A stretch of DNA of 64,000 bases. Source: Streptomyces cylindrosporus. GTDB lineage: Bacteria > Actinomycetota > Actinomycetes > Streptomycetales > Streptomycetaceae. The notes beneath the pieces were generated by a model that worked only from the letters and a program-made list of their open reading frames with translations, was not told the DNA's origin and made no database searches. Both the position numbers and the translations under genes were made by a program. Every line of letters starts with the position of its first letter. The stretch's first letter is position 1. Positions 16,290 to 24,382 of the stretch are shown one piece after another. Location of the stretch: assembly GCF_022698165.1 (NCBI RefSeq), contig NZ_JALDAY010000002.1, forward strand, positions 806,001 through 870,000, read 5' to 3'.

Positions 16290-18095
16290 ATGGCCACTCC
16301 CCTGTCCGACACCCCTCTGTCCCCGATCGAGACCATTGCCGTCGTCGGTCTCGGCACCATGGGCACCGGTATCACCGAGGTCCTCGCCAAGGCCGGTCGC
16401 GAGGTCGTCGGCATCGACATCAGCGAGGCCGCGGCCGCCAAGTCGGTCGCCGCCCTGGAGGCCGCCACCGCCCGAGCCGTGGAGAAGGGCCGGCTCACCG
16501 AGCAGGAGCGCGCCGAGCTGCTGGCCCGCGTGAGCACCTCCACCGACCTGCGGGCCGCGGCCGACGCCGACCTGGTCATCGAGGTGGCTCCGGAGTCGTA
16601 CGAGATCAAGCACCAGATCTTCCGTGAACTCGACGGCATCGTGCGCCCGGAGACGATCCTGGCGACCGGCACCAACGCCCTGTCCGTGACCCGGCTGGCC
16701 GCCGACTCGGCGCGTCCGGAGCGCGTGCTCGGGCTGCACTTCTTCAACCCGGCGCCCGCCATGAAGCTGGTCGAGGTCGTCTCCTCGGTGCTGACCGCGC
16801 CGACCGCCGTCTCCGCGGTCACCAACCTCGCCCTCGACCTCGGCAAGGAGCCCGTCGCGGTCGGCGACCGGCCCGGATTCGTCGCCGACGGGCTGCTGTT
16901 CGGCTACCTCAACCAGGCCGCAGCGATGTACGAGGCCAAGTACGCCTCCCGCGAGGACATCGACGCTGCGATGCGGCTCGGCTGCGGTCTGCCGATGGGC
17001 CCGCTCGCGCTGCTCGACCTGATCGGCGTCGACACCGCCCGTACGGTCCTGGAGGCCATGTACGCCGAGTCCCACGACCGGCTGCACGCCCCCGCCCCGA
17101 TCCTCAAGCAGCTCAGCGAGGCGGGCCTGACGGGCCGTAAGTCGGGCCGCGGCTTCTACACCTACGAGGCCCCCGGCAGCGCCACCGTCGTGCGGGACGC
17201 GCTGACGCCGCTGGCCGGCGCCGAGCGGGCCCCTGGCCGCGAGGTCCGCTCGGTCGGCGTCGCCGGCTCCGGCACCATGGCCTCCGGCATCGCCGAGGTC
17301 TTCGCCAAGGCCGGCTACGAGGTGGTGCTGGCCGCCCGCAGCGAGGAGAAGGCGCAGGCCGCCAAGGCCCGGATCGGCAAGTCGCTCTCGCGTTCCGTCG
17401 ACAAGGGACGGATGACGGCCGAGGCCGCCGCGCAGACCCTGGACCGGATCACCGCGGCGGGCTCCTACGACTCCTTCGCCGAGGTCGACCTGGCCGTCGA
17501 GGCGGTCGCCGAGGACCTGGAGATCAAGCAGCAGTTGTTCCAGGCGCTGGACAAGGTCTGCAAGCCCGGCGCGGTCCTGGCCACCACGACCTCCTCGCTG
17601 CCCGTCGTCGCCTGCGCCCGCGCCACCTCGCGCCCGCAGGACGTGATCGGGATGCACTTCTTCAACCCGGCGCCGGCGATGAAGCTGGTCGAGGTCGTCC
17701 GTACGGTGTTGACGGCCGAGGACGTCCACTCAACTGTTCACGAGGTGTGTGGACGGATCAAGAAGCACGCGGTCGACTGTGGAGACCGTGCGGGCTTCAT
17801 CGTGAACGCATTGCTTTTCCCGTACCTCAACAACGCGATCAAGATGGTGCAGGAGCACTATGCATCTCTTGACGACATTGACGCTGCGATGAAGCTGGGC
17901 GGCGGCTACCCGATGGGCCCGTTCGAGCTCCTTGACGTGGTCGGGCTCGACGTCTCCCTTGCGATCGAGAAGGTCCTGCACCGCGAGTTCCGCGACCCGG
18001 GCCTCGCTCCGGCCCCGCTCCTGGAGCACCTGGTGGCCGCGGGCTGCCTCGGCCGCAAGACCGGCCGTGGCTTCCGCGAATATGCCCGCCGCTGA
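16290..18095 (+). CDS. tandem-duplicated 3-hydroxyacyl-CoA dehydrogenase
   Basis: 601 residues formed by two complete FadB2-like units (about 14-305 and 322-601). Each has its own NAD-binding glycine motif (GLGTMGTG and GSGTMASG), its own HFFNPAPAMKLVEVV active-site segment and its own C-terminal helical domain ending in KSGRGFYTYE or KTGRGFREYA. Single-unit members of about 285 residues interconvert acetoacetyl-CoA and 3-hydroxybutyryl-CoA, the step before crotonyl-CoA, which fits the ccr operon downstream. Both halves look active, so this may be a covalent dimer. Codons in 17725-17960 are less GC-biased than in the rest of the gene. Confidence 0.92.
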   Translation: MATPLSDTPLSPIETIAVVGLGTMGTGITEVLAKAGREVVGIDISEAAAAKSVAALEAATARAVEKGRLTEQERAELLARVSTSTDLRAAADADLVIEVAPESYEIKHQIFRELDGIVRPETILATGTNALSVTRLAADSARPERVLGLHFFNPAPAMKLVEVVSSVLTAPTAVSAVTNLALDLGKEPVAVGDRPGFVADGLLFGYLNQAAAMYEAKYASREDIDAAMRLGCGLPMGPLALLDLIGVDTARTVLEAMYAESHDRLHAPAPILKQLSEAGLTGRKSGRGFYTYEAPGSATVVRDALTPLAGAERAPGREVRSVGVAGSGTMASGIAEVFAKAGYEVVLAARSEEKAQAAKARIGKSLSRSVDKGRMTAEAAAQTLDRITAAGSYDSFAEVDLAVEAVAEDLEIKQQLFQALDKVCKPGAVLATTTSSLPVVACARATSRPQDVIGMHFFNPAPAMKLVEVVRTVLTAEDVHSTVHEVCGRIKKHAVDCGDRAGFIVNALLFPYLNNAIKMVQEHYASLDDIDAAMKLGGGYPMGPFELLDVVGLDVSLAIEKVLHREFRDPGLAPAPLLEHLVAAGCLGRKTGRGFREYARR

Positions 18096-18255
18096 CGGCG
18101 TCGGCGACTGGTTCAGAGGCGGCGAGGACTGGGGCGGACTGCTCGACCCGGGCAGTCCACCCCCGCCCCCGGGACCCGGCGCTCCCCCGCCCGCTCCGGG
18201 CGGGGGAAGCCCCGTACCTGCGCATCGAGCTGCGCACATGCAGTACGTTCGGGTC

Positions 18256-19068
18256 ATGTCCCAGCCCGCCAAGTCCTCACGTACACCAGCTACGCCCGAC
18301 GCGCCGGAAAGTGCCGCAGGCAGTCGCGCGGCCGCCCAGCGGCTCAAGATGCGCCGAGAACTGGCGGCCGCGGCGATGGAGCTGTTCTCGACCAAGGGGT
18401 ACGAGGCGACCACCGTCGACGAGATCGCGGCCGCGGCCGGAGTGGCCCGCCGCACCTTCTTCCGCCACTTCCGCTCCAAGGAAGAGGCGATCTTCCCCGA
18501 TCACGACGACACGCTGATCCGCGCCGAGGCCGTGCTCAACGCGGCCCCGCCGCACGAGCACCCGCTCGACACGGTGTGCCGCGGCATCAAGGAAGTCATG
18601 CGGATGTACGCGGCCCGGCCGGAGATCTCGGTCGCCCGCTACAAGCTCACGCGCGAGGTGCCCACCCTGCGCGAGGCGGAGATCGCGTCGGTGGCCCGCT
18701 ACGAACGCCTCTTCACCCGCTACCTGCTCGGCCACTTCGACGAGCACGCGCACGACGACGACGCCAACGACGACCCGCTGCTCGCGGAGGTCGCCGCGTC
18801 CGCGGTCGTCACCGCCCACAACCACGTCCTCAGACGCTGGCTCAGGGCCGGCGGCCAGGGCGACGTGGAGGCGCAGCTGGACCACGCCTTCGCGATCGTG
18901 CGCAAGACGTTCGGCACGGGCATCGGGGCGGGCCGTACGGCACCCCCGCAGCCGCCCGCACCGGCGACGGTCTCCACCCAGGGCGAGGTGCTGGTCACGG
19001 TCGCCCGCACCGACGCCCCCCTGGACGAGGTCATGCGGACCATCGAGCAGGCGCTCAAGGACCGCTGA
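18256..19068 (+). CDS. TetR family regulator next to the ethylmalonyl-CoA operon
   Basis: 270 residues, longer than usual. HTH at about residues 35-85 (EATTVDEIAAAAGVARRTFFRHF) and a long C-terminal tail rich in Pro/Ala before a terminal helix (TDAPLDEVMRTIEQALKDR). The ATG at 18256 is preferred, another ATG lies six codons upstream and neither has a clear ribosome site. Placed between the dehydrogenase and ccr, it is the natural candidate to read an acyl-CoA and control ccr through the inverted repeat at 19224-19236. That target is inference. Confidence 0.9.
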   Translation: MSQPAKSSRTPATPDAPESAAGSRAAAQRLKMRRELAAAAMELFSTKGYEATTVDEIAAAAGVARRTFFRHFRSKEEAIFPDHDDTLIRAEAVLNAAPPHEHPLDTVCRGIKEVMRMYAARPEISVARYKLTREVPTLREAEIASVARYERLFTRYLLGHFDEHAHDDDANDDPLLAEVAASAVVTAHNHVLRRWLRAGGQGDVEAQLDHAFAIVRKTFGTGIGAGRTAPPQPPAPATVSTQGEVLVTVARTDAPLDEVMRTIEQALKDR

Positions 19069-19102
19069 GGAGCATCGGGAAGCTCCTTCGGCGCTGTGAT
19101 GA

Positions 19103-19128
19103 CGGCCACCCTTCGGGGTGGCCGTTTT
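19103..19128 (+). terminator. intrinsic terminator after the TetR gene
   Basis: Perfect 9-bp stem CGGCCACCC / GGGTGGCCG closed by a TTCG tetraloop and followed by TTTT. It isolates the TetR unit from the ccr promoter 110 bases downstream. Confidence 0.85.
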
Positions 19129-19223
19129 GGCATGTCAGAGCACCTTTTCGAGCAGATTTCAGAGCCCGTTCGATCGATCATCGCTCATTTGTTACGTAAA
19201 GATTTCACCTGAGAGGAATCTCT

Positions 19224-19265
19224 GGCACTCAGTGCCTTGCACGGTGGCACGCGGTGTCTTACGTT
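19224..19265 (+). promoter_or_regulatory. ccr promoter with inverted-repeat operator
   Basis: TTGCAC (19237-19242), 17-base spacer, TACGTT (19260-19265): a good vegetative promoter. Directly upstream and touching the -35 is GGCACT-C-AGTGCC (19224-19236), a perfect 6+6 inverted repeat and likely repressor site. Transcription should begin near 19272, about 220 bases before the ccr start codon. Confidence 0.6.
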
Positions 19266-19271
19266 GATGGT

Positions 19272-19493
19272 GTCCGGGCGGCCGGCGAGCAGAGACCTTT
19301 CGCTCGCCGGCTGTCCCAGCAAGTCATCGACTCGCCCGCCCGGACGCCTGCGTCACAGGCAACCTCCCGCGCCACAAAGCGCTGCCGAAGCACCATCCGC
19401 CGAACCGACGGCACTTCACCGAAACCCTCAGCAGCACACCGACGTAACCCTCAGCACCCCTCCCTCAGGGTGCGTATCGCCGGAGGCAACACC
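19272..19493 (+). promoter_or_regulatory. multi-hairpin 5' leader of the ccr operon
   Basis: The predicted RNA begins with a nested structure: GTCCGGGCG (19272-19280) pairs perfectly with 19337-19345, and the adjacent GCCGGCGAGC (19281-19290) pairs perfectly with 19302-19311 around an 11-base loop. Then come GCCTG-CGTCA-CAGGC (19346-19360) and GCACCC-N8-GGGTGC (19454-19473), the latter ending 7 bases before the ribosome site CGGAGG (19481-19486). No gene is visible here; an open frame runs from 19254 into ccr but does not match the protein family. A riboregulatory function is inferred. Confidence 0.5.
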
Positions 19494-20837
19494 GTGACCA
19501 CGAAGGACATCCTGGACGCGATCCAGTCGCCGGACTCGACGCCGGCCGACTTCGCCGCCCTGCCGCTCCCCGAGTCGTACCGCGCGATCACCGTGCACAA
19601 GGACGAGACGGAGATGTTCGCGGGCCTGGAGACCCGTGACAAGGACCCGCGCAAGTCGATCCACCTGGACGAGGTGGCGCTGCCCGAGCTCGGCCCGGGC
19701 GAGGCCCTGGTCGCCGTCATGGCATCGAGTGTCAACTACAACTCGGTGTGGACCTCGATCTTCGAGCCGCTGTCCACCTTCGGCTTCCTGGAGCGCTACG
19801 GCCGCCTCAGCGAGCTCACCAAGCGGCACGACCTGCCGTACCACATCATCGGCTCCGACCTCGCCGGCGTCGTCCTGCGCACCGGCCCGGGCGTCAACGC
19901 CTGGAAGCCCGGCGACGAGGTCGTCGCGCACTGCCTGAGCGTGGAGCTGGAGTCGAGCGACGGCCACAACGACACCATGCTCGACCCCGAGCAGCGCATC
20001 TGGGGCTTCGAGACCAACTTCGGCGGCCTCGCCGAGATCGCCCTGGTCAAGTCCAACCAGCTGATGCCGAAGCCGGACCACCTCAGCTGGGAGGAGGCCG
20101 CCGCTCCGGGGCTCGTGAACTCGACCGCGTACCGGCAGCTGGTCTCCCGCAACGGCGCCGCCATGAAGCAGGGCGACAACGTGCTGATCTGGGGCGCCAG
20201 CGGCGGTCTGGGCTCCTACGCCACGCAGTTCGCGCTGGCCGGTGGCGCCAACCCGATCTGTGTCGTGTCCTCGCCGCAGAAGGCGGACATCTGCCGGGCG
20301 ATGGGCGCCGAGGCGATCATCGACCGCAACGCCGAGGGCTACAAGTTCTGGAAGGACGAGCAGACCCAGGACCCCAAGGAGTGGAAGCGCTTCGGCAAGC
20401 GCATCCGCGAGCTCACCGGCGGCGAGGACATCGACATCGTCTTCGAGCACCCCGGCCGCGAGACCTTCGGCGCCTCCGTCTTCGTCACCCGCAAGGGCGG
20501 CACCATCACCACCTGCGCCTCGACCTCGGGCTACATGCACGAGTACGACAACCGCTACCTGTGGATGTCCCTGAAGCGGATCATCGGCTCGCACTTCGCC
20601 AACTACCGCGAGGCCTGGGAGGCCAACCGGCTCATCGCGAAGGGCAAGATCCACCCGACGCTGTCGAAGACCTACTCCCTGGAGGAGACCGGTCAGGCCG
20701 CCTACGACGTGCACCGCAACCTCCACCAGGGCAAGGTCGGCGTGCTGTGCCTGGCCCCCGAGGAGGGCCTCGGCGTGCGCGACGAGGAGATGCGCGCCAA
20801 GCACCTCGACGCCATCAACCGCTTCCGCAACATCTGA
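19494..20837 (+). CDS. ccr: crotonyl-CoA carboxylase/reductase
   Basis: 447 residues, exactly the family length; GTG at 19494 with CGGAGG upstream. MDR-type fold with NADPH motif GASGGLGSYATQFA. Asn81 (SVNYNSVW) and the GFET segment near 171-174 match the CO2-holding positions described for actinobacterial Ccr. It reduces crotonyl-CoA with NADPH while fixing CO2 to give (2S)-ethylmalonyl-CoA, the committed step of the ethylmalonyl-CoA pathway and a source of polyketide extender units. First gene of a tight operon with ecm 17 bases downstream; promoter, operator and structured leader precede it. Confidence 0.97.
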   Translation: MTTKDILDAIQSPDSTPADFAALPLPESYRAITVHKDETEMFAGLETRDKDPRKSIHLDEVALPELGPGEALVAVMASSVNYNSVWTSIFEPLSTFGFLERYGRLSELTKRHDLPYHIIGSDLAGVVLRTGPGVNAWKPGDEVVAHCLSVELESSDGHNDTMLDPEQRIWGFETNFGGLAEIALVKSNQLMPKPDHLSWEEAAAPGLVNSTAYRQLVSRNGAAMKQGDNVLIWGASGGLGSYATQFALAGGANPICVVSSPQKADICRAMGAEAIIDRNAEGYKFWKDEQTQDPKEWKRFGKRIRELTGGEDIDIVFEHPGRETFGASVFVTRKGGTITTCASTSGYMHEYDNRYLWMSLKRIIGSHFANYREAWEANRLIAKGKIHPTLSKTYSLEETGQAAYDVHRNLHQGKVGVLCLAPEEGLGVRDEEMRAKHLDAINRFRNI

Positions 20838-20854
20838 GACACCCGGGGTCATAG

Positions 20855-22903
20855 ATGACTGAGCGTCAGCCCGCCGAAGGCACGCGGGAGAAGGACCGGC
20901 CGTGGCTCATGCGCACGTACGCCGGTCACTCCACGGCCGAGGCGTCCAACGAGCTGTACCGGCGCAACCTCGCCAAGGGGCAGACCGGCCTGTCGGTCGC
21001 GTTCGACCTGCCCACGCAGACCGGCTACGACTCCGACCACATCCTCGCCCGCGGCGAGGTCGGCCGGGTCGGTGTGCCGATCGCGCACCTCGGTGACATG
21101 CGCCGGCTGTTCCAGGACATCCCCCTGGAGCAGATGAACACCTCGATGACGATCAACGCCACCGCCATGTGGCTGCTGGCGCTCTACCAGGTCGTCGCCG
21201 AGGAGCAGGGTGCGGACATCACCAAGCTCCAGGGCACGACCCAGAACGACATCGTGAAGGAGTACCTGTCGCGGGGCACGCACGTGTTCCCGCCAGGTCC
21301 CTCCCTCCGTCTGACGACGGACATGATCTGCTACACGGTCAACCACATCCCCAAGTGGAACCCGATCAACATATGCAGCTATCACCTCCAGGAGGCGGGG
21401 GCGACCCCGGTCCAGGAGATCGCGTACGCCATGTCGACGGCGATCGCGGTGCTGGACGCGGTGCGGGACTCGGGGCAGGTGCCGGAAGAGAAGTTCGGTG
21501 ACGTCGTCGCCCGGATCTCCTTCTTCGTGAACGCGGGCGTCCGCTTCATCGAGGAGATGTGCAAGATGCGCGCCTTCGGCCGCATCTGGGACAAGATCAC
21601 CCGCGAGCGGTACGGCATCGAGAACCCCAAGCAGCGTCGCTTCCGGTACGGCGTCCAGGTCAACTCCCTCGGTCTGACCGAGGCGCAGCCGGAGAACAAC
21701 GTCCAGCGGATCGTCCTCGAGATGCTCGCCGTGACGCTCTCGAAGGACGCACGCGCGCGTGCCGTCCAACTCCCCGCCTGGAACGAGGCCTTGGGCCTGC
21801 CCCGGCCCTGGGACCAGCAGTGGTCGCTGCGCATCCAGCAGGTCCTCGCCCACGAGAGCGACCTGCTGGAGTACGAGGACATCTTCGACGGCTCGCACGT
21901 CATCGAGGCGAAGGTCGCCAAGCTGGTCGAGGAGTCCCTCGCGGAGATCGAGCGGATCCAGGAGATGGGCGGCGCGATGGCCGCCGTCGAGTCGGGCTAC
22001 CTCAAGTCGCAGCTCGTGTCGTCCCACGCCGAGCGGCGCGCTCGTATTGAGTCCGGTCAAGAGAAGATCGTGGGCGTCAACATCTTCGAGACGACCGAGC
22101 CCAATCCACTCACCGCGGATCTCGATACAGCCATCCAGACAGTCGATCCGGCTGTCGAGGCCCGCGTCATCGCATCACTGCGGAACTGGCGCGACACCCG
22201 CTACCAGCCCCCCTTCAACCACCCGCGCCCGTGCAAGGCGCTGGAGAAGCTGAAGGAGGCGGCCAGGGGCACCGGCAACCTCATGGAGGCCACCCTGGAG
22301 TGTGCCCGTGCGGGGGCCACGACCGGTGAGTGGGCCGGTGCCCTGCGCGAGGTGTTCGGCGAGTTCCGCGCCCCGACCGGCGTCTCGTCCGCGCCGGTGG
22401 CGGTCCCCGCCGAGGAGGGCTCGGCCATGGCCGAGGTGCGCCGCAAGGTCGAGCTGACGGCGAAGGACCTCGGCGTCGGCAAGCTGCGCTTCCTGGTCGG
22501 CAAGCCGGGCCTGGACGGGCACTCCAACGGCGCCGAGCAGATCGCCGTACGGGCCCGGGACGCCGGCTTCGAGGTGGTCTACCAGGGCATCCGGCTCACC
22601 CCGGAGCAGATCACGGACGCGGCCCTCGCCGAGGACGTGCACGCGGTCGGCCTGTCCATCCTCTCCGGCTCGCACGCCCAGCTCGTTCCCGACGTGCTGG
22701 AACGGCTCCGTGTGGCCGGTGCCACAGACATCCCCGTCATCGCCGGTGGGATCATCCCCAATGGTGACGCCGAGCAGCTGAGGGCCGCCGGAGTGGCCGC
22801 CGTCTTCACCCCGAAGGACTTCGACATCACCGGAATCATCGGCCGCATCGTCGACGAGATCCGGAAAGCGAACAAGCTCGACCCCCTGGAGGTCCCCGCA
22901 TGA
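20855..22903 (+). CDS. meaA: ethylmalonyl-CoA mutase (MeaA family), adenosylcobalamin-dependent
   Basis: 682 residues. Large N-terminal TIM-barrel substrate domain (about 20-520; SVAFDLPTQTGYDSDH, TSMTINATAMWLL) and C-terminal B12 domain (about 555-675) with the cobalamin motif DGHSNG in GKPGLDGHSNGAEQ. Ecm rearranges (2R)-ethylmalonyl-CoA to methylsuccinyl-CoA and is distinct from methylmalonyl-CoA mutase, being a single-chain enzyme. Directly downstream of ccr as in other streptomycetes; its stop overlaps the lyase start (ATGA at 22900). Some codons around 22040-22180 are AT-richer than in neighbours. Confidence 0.95.
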   Translation: MTERQPAEGTREKDRPWLMRTYAGHSTAEASNELYRRNLAKGQTGLSVAFDLPTQTGYDSDHILARGEVGRVGVPIAHLGDMRRLFQDIPLEQMNTSMTINATAMWLLALYQVVAEEQGADITKLQGTTQNDIVKEYLSRGTHVFPPGPSLRLTTDMICYTVNHIPKWNPINICSYHLQEAGATPVQEIAYAMSTAIAVLDAVRDSGQVPEEKFGDVVARISFFVNAGVRFIEEMCKMRAFGRIWDKITRERYGIENPKQRRFRYGVQVNSLGLTEAQPENNVQRIVLEMLAVTLSKDARARAVQLPAWNEALGLPRPWDQQWSLRIQQVLAHESDLLEYEDIFDGSHVIEAKVAKLVEESLAEIERIQEMGGAMAAVESGYLKSQLVSSHAERRARIESGQEKIVGVNIFETTEPNPLTADLDTAIQTVDPAVEARVIASLRNWRDTRYQPPFNHPRPCKALEKLKEAARGTGNLMEATLECARAGATTGEWAGALREVFGEFRAPTGVSSAPVAVPAEEGSAMAEVRRKVELTAKDLGVGKLRFLVGKPGLDGHSNGAEQIAVRARDAGFEVVYQGIRLTPEQITDAALAEDVHAVGLSILSGSHAQLVPDVLERLRVAGATDIPVIAGGIIPNGDAEQLRAAGVAAVFTPKDFDITGIIGRIVDEIRKANKLDPLEVPA

Positions 22904-23865
22904 CCACGCCCGTCAACCGTCTGCGTCCGCGACGCTCGTGCCTCGCGGTCCCCGGAAGCAACCCCCGCTTCCTGGAGAAGGCGCAGGGCCTCCCCGCCGA
23001 CCAGGTCTTCCTGGACCTGGAGGACGCGTGCGCCCCGCTCGCCAAGCCCGAGGCCCGGCACACGATCGTCAAGTTCCTCAACGAGGGTGACTGGACGGGC
23101 AAGACGAGGGTCGTGCGGGTCAACGACTGGACGACCGAGTGGACGTACCGCGACGTCGTCACGGTCGTCGAGGGCGCCGGCCAGAACCTCGACTGCATCA
23201 TGCTGCCGAAGGTGCAGACGGCCCAACAGATCGTCGCCCTCGACCTCCTGCTGACGCAGATCGAGAAGACCATGGGCTTCGAGGTCGGCAAGATCGGCAT
23301 CGAGGCGCAGATCGAGAACGCCCAGGGCCTCAACAACGTCAACGAGATCGCGACGGCCTCCCAGCGCGTCGAGACGATCATCTTCGGCCCGGCCGACTTC
23401 ATGGCGTCGATCAACATGAAGTCGCTGGTCGTGGGCGAGCAGCCGCCCGGCTACCCGGCGGACGCCTACCACTACATCCTGATGAAGATCCTGATGGCCG
23501 CCCGCGCCAACAACCTCCAGGCGATCGACGGCCCCTACCTGCAGATCCGCAACATCGACGGCTACCGCGAGGTCGCCCAGCGTGCCGCCGCCCTCGGCTT
23601 CGACGGCAAGTGGGTGCTGCACCCGGGCCAGGTCGAGGCGTCCAACGAGATCTTCTCGCCCTCCCAGGAGGACTACGACCACGCCGAGCTGATCCTGGAC
23701 GCGTACGACTACTACACGTCCGAGGCGGGCGGCAAGAAGGGCTCGGCGATGCTCGGCGACGAGATGATCGACGAGGCCAGCCGCAAGATGGCGCTGGTCA
23801 TCTCCGGCAAGGGACGCGCGGCCGGCATGCAGCGCACCAGCAAGTTCGAGATCCCGGAGGCCTGA
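22900..23865 (+). CDS. mcl1: HpcH/HpaI-CitE type CoA ester lyase (L-malyl-CoA/beta-methylmalyl-CoA lyase)
   Basis: 321 residues, typical of Mcl1. Conserved RSCLAVPGSNPRF N-terminus, metal-binding LDLEDACAP and the FGPADFMASI segment of the lyase family. In this pathway it splits beta-methylmalyl-CoA to glyoxylate and propionyl-CoA, and may also condense or split malyl-CoA. ATGA overlap with ecm and 5 bases before the hydratase gene show co-translation. Function assigned from family plus context. Confidence 0.92.
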   Translation: MTTPVNRLRPRRSCLAVPGSNPRFLEKAQGLPADQVFLDLEDACAPLAKPEARHTIVKFLNEGDWTGKTRVVRVNDWTTEWTYRDVVTVVEGAGQNLDCIMLPKVQTAQQIVALDLLLTQIEKTMGFEVGKIGIEAQIENAQGLNNVNEIATASQRVETIIFGPADFMASINMKSLVVGEQPPGYPADAYHYILMKILMAARANNLQAIDGPYLQIRNIDGYREVAQRAAALGFDGKWVLHPGQVEASNEIFSPSQEDYDHAELILDAYDYYTSEAGGKKGSAMLGDEMIDEASRKMALVISGKGRAAGMQRTSKFEIPEA

Positions 23866-23870
23866 CGGTC

Positions 23871-24377
23871 ATGCAGTTCGGACGCACCTACGAGGAGTTC
23901 GAGGTCGGGGCGACGTACAAGCACTGGCCGGGCAAGACGGTCACCGAGTACGACGACCACCTGTTCTGTCTCCTCACCATGAACCACCACCCGCTCCACA
24001 TGGACACCAACTATGCGGAGAACACGACGGACTTCGGCAAGAACGTCGTCGTCGGCAACTACATCTACTCCCTGCTGCTCGGCATGAGCGTGCCGGACAT
24101 CTCCGGCAAGGCGATCGCCAACCTGGAGATCGAGTCGCTCAAGCACGTGGCGCCGACCTTCCATGGCGACACGATCTACGGCCAGACGACCGTGCTCGAC
24201 AAGTGGCCCTCCAAGTCGAAGAACGACCGCGGGATCGTCCACGTCGAGACCAAGGGCTACAAGCAGGACGGCACGCTGGTCTGCGTGTTCCGCCGCAAGG
24301 TGATGGTGCCGACCGAGACGTACATCAAGGAGCGCGGCGGCGAGCAGCCCGGCCGCCCGGAACTTCAGGAGGGCTGA
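23871..24377 (+). CDS. mch: MaoC-like dehydratase, probable mesaconyl-CoA hydratase
   Basis: 168 residues with a hot-dog fold; GGAGG lies 10 bases before the ATG at 23871. Hydratase-2-type segment TMNHHPLHMDTNYAE carries the catalytic Asp/His region. It would hydrate mesaconyl-CoA to beta-methylmalyl-CoA. Characterised proteobacterial Mch is about twice as long (double hot-dog), so this single-domain form probably works as a homodimer; I infer function mainly from position between mcl1 and mcd. Confidence 0.87.
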   Translation: MQFGRTYEEFEVGATYKHWPGKTVTEYDDHLFCLLTMNHHPLHMDTNYAENTTDFGKNVVVGNYIYSLLLGMSVPDISGKAIANLEIESLKHVAPTFHGDTIYGQTTVLDKWPSKSKNDRGIVHVETKGYKQDGTLVCVFRRKVMVPTETYIKERGGEQPGRPELQEG

Positions 24378-24382
24378 GCCCC

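Noticed and set aside
18096..18255. Small gene between the dehydrogenase and TetR genes
   Set aside because: The Pro/Gly-rich open frame here is a read-through of GC-rich DNA (runs of C and G) with no start signal or family similarity.
19254..19493. In-frame 80-codon N-terminal extension of ccr from GTG 19254
   Set aside because: The extension would begin before the predicted transcription start, has no ribosome site and Ccr proteins begin near MTTKDILDAI; the hairpins explain the region better as a leader.
20838..20854. Cobalamin riboswitch before the B12-dependent mutase
   Set aside because: Only 17 bases separate ccr from the mutase gene, and the ccr leader shows no B12-box sequence I can recognise.
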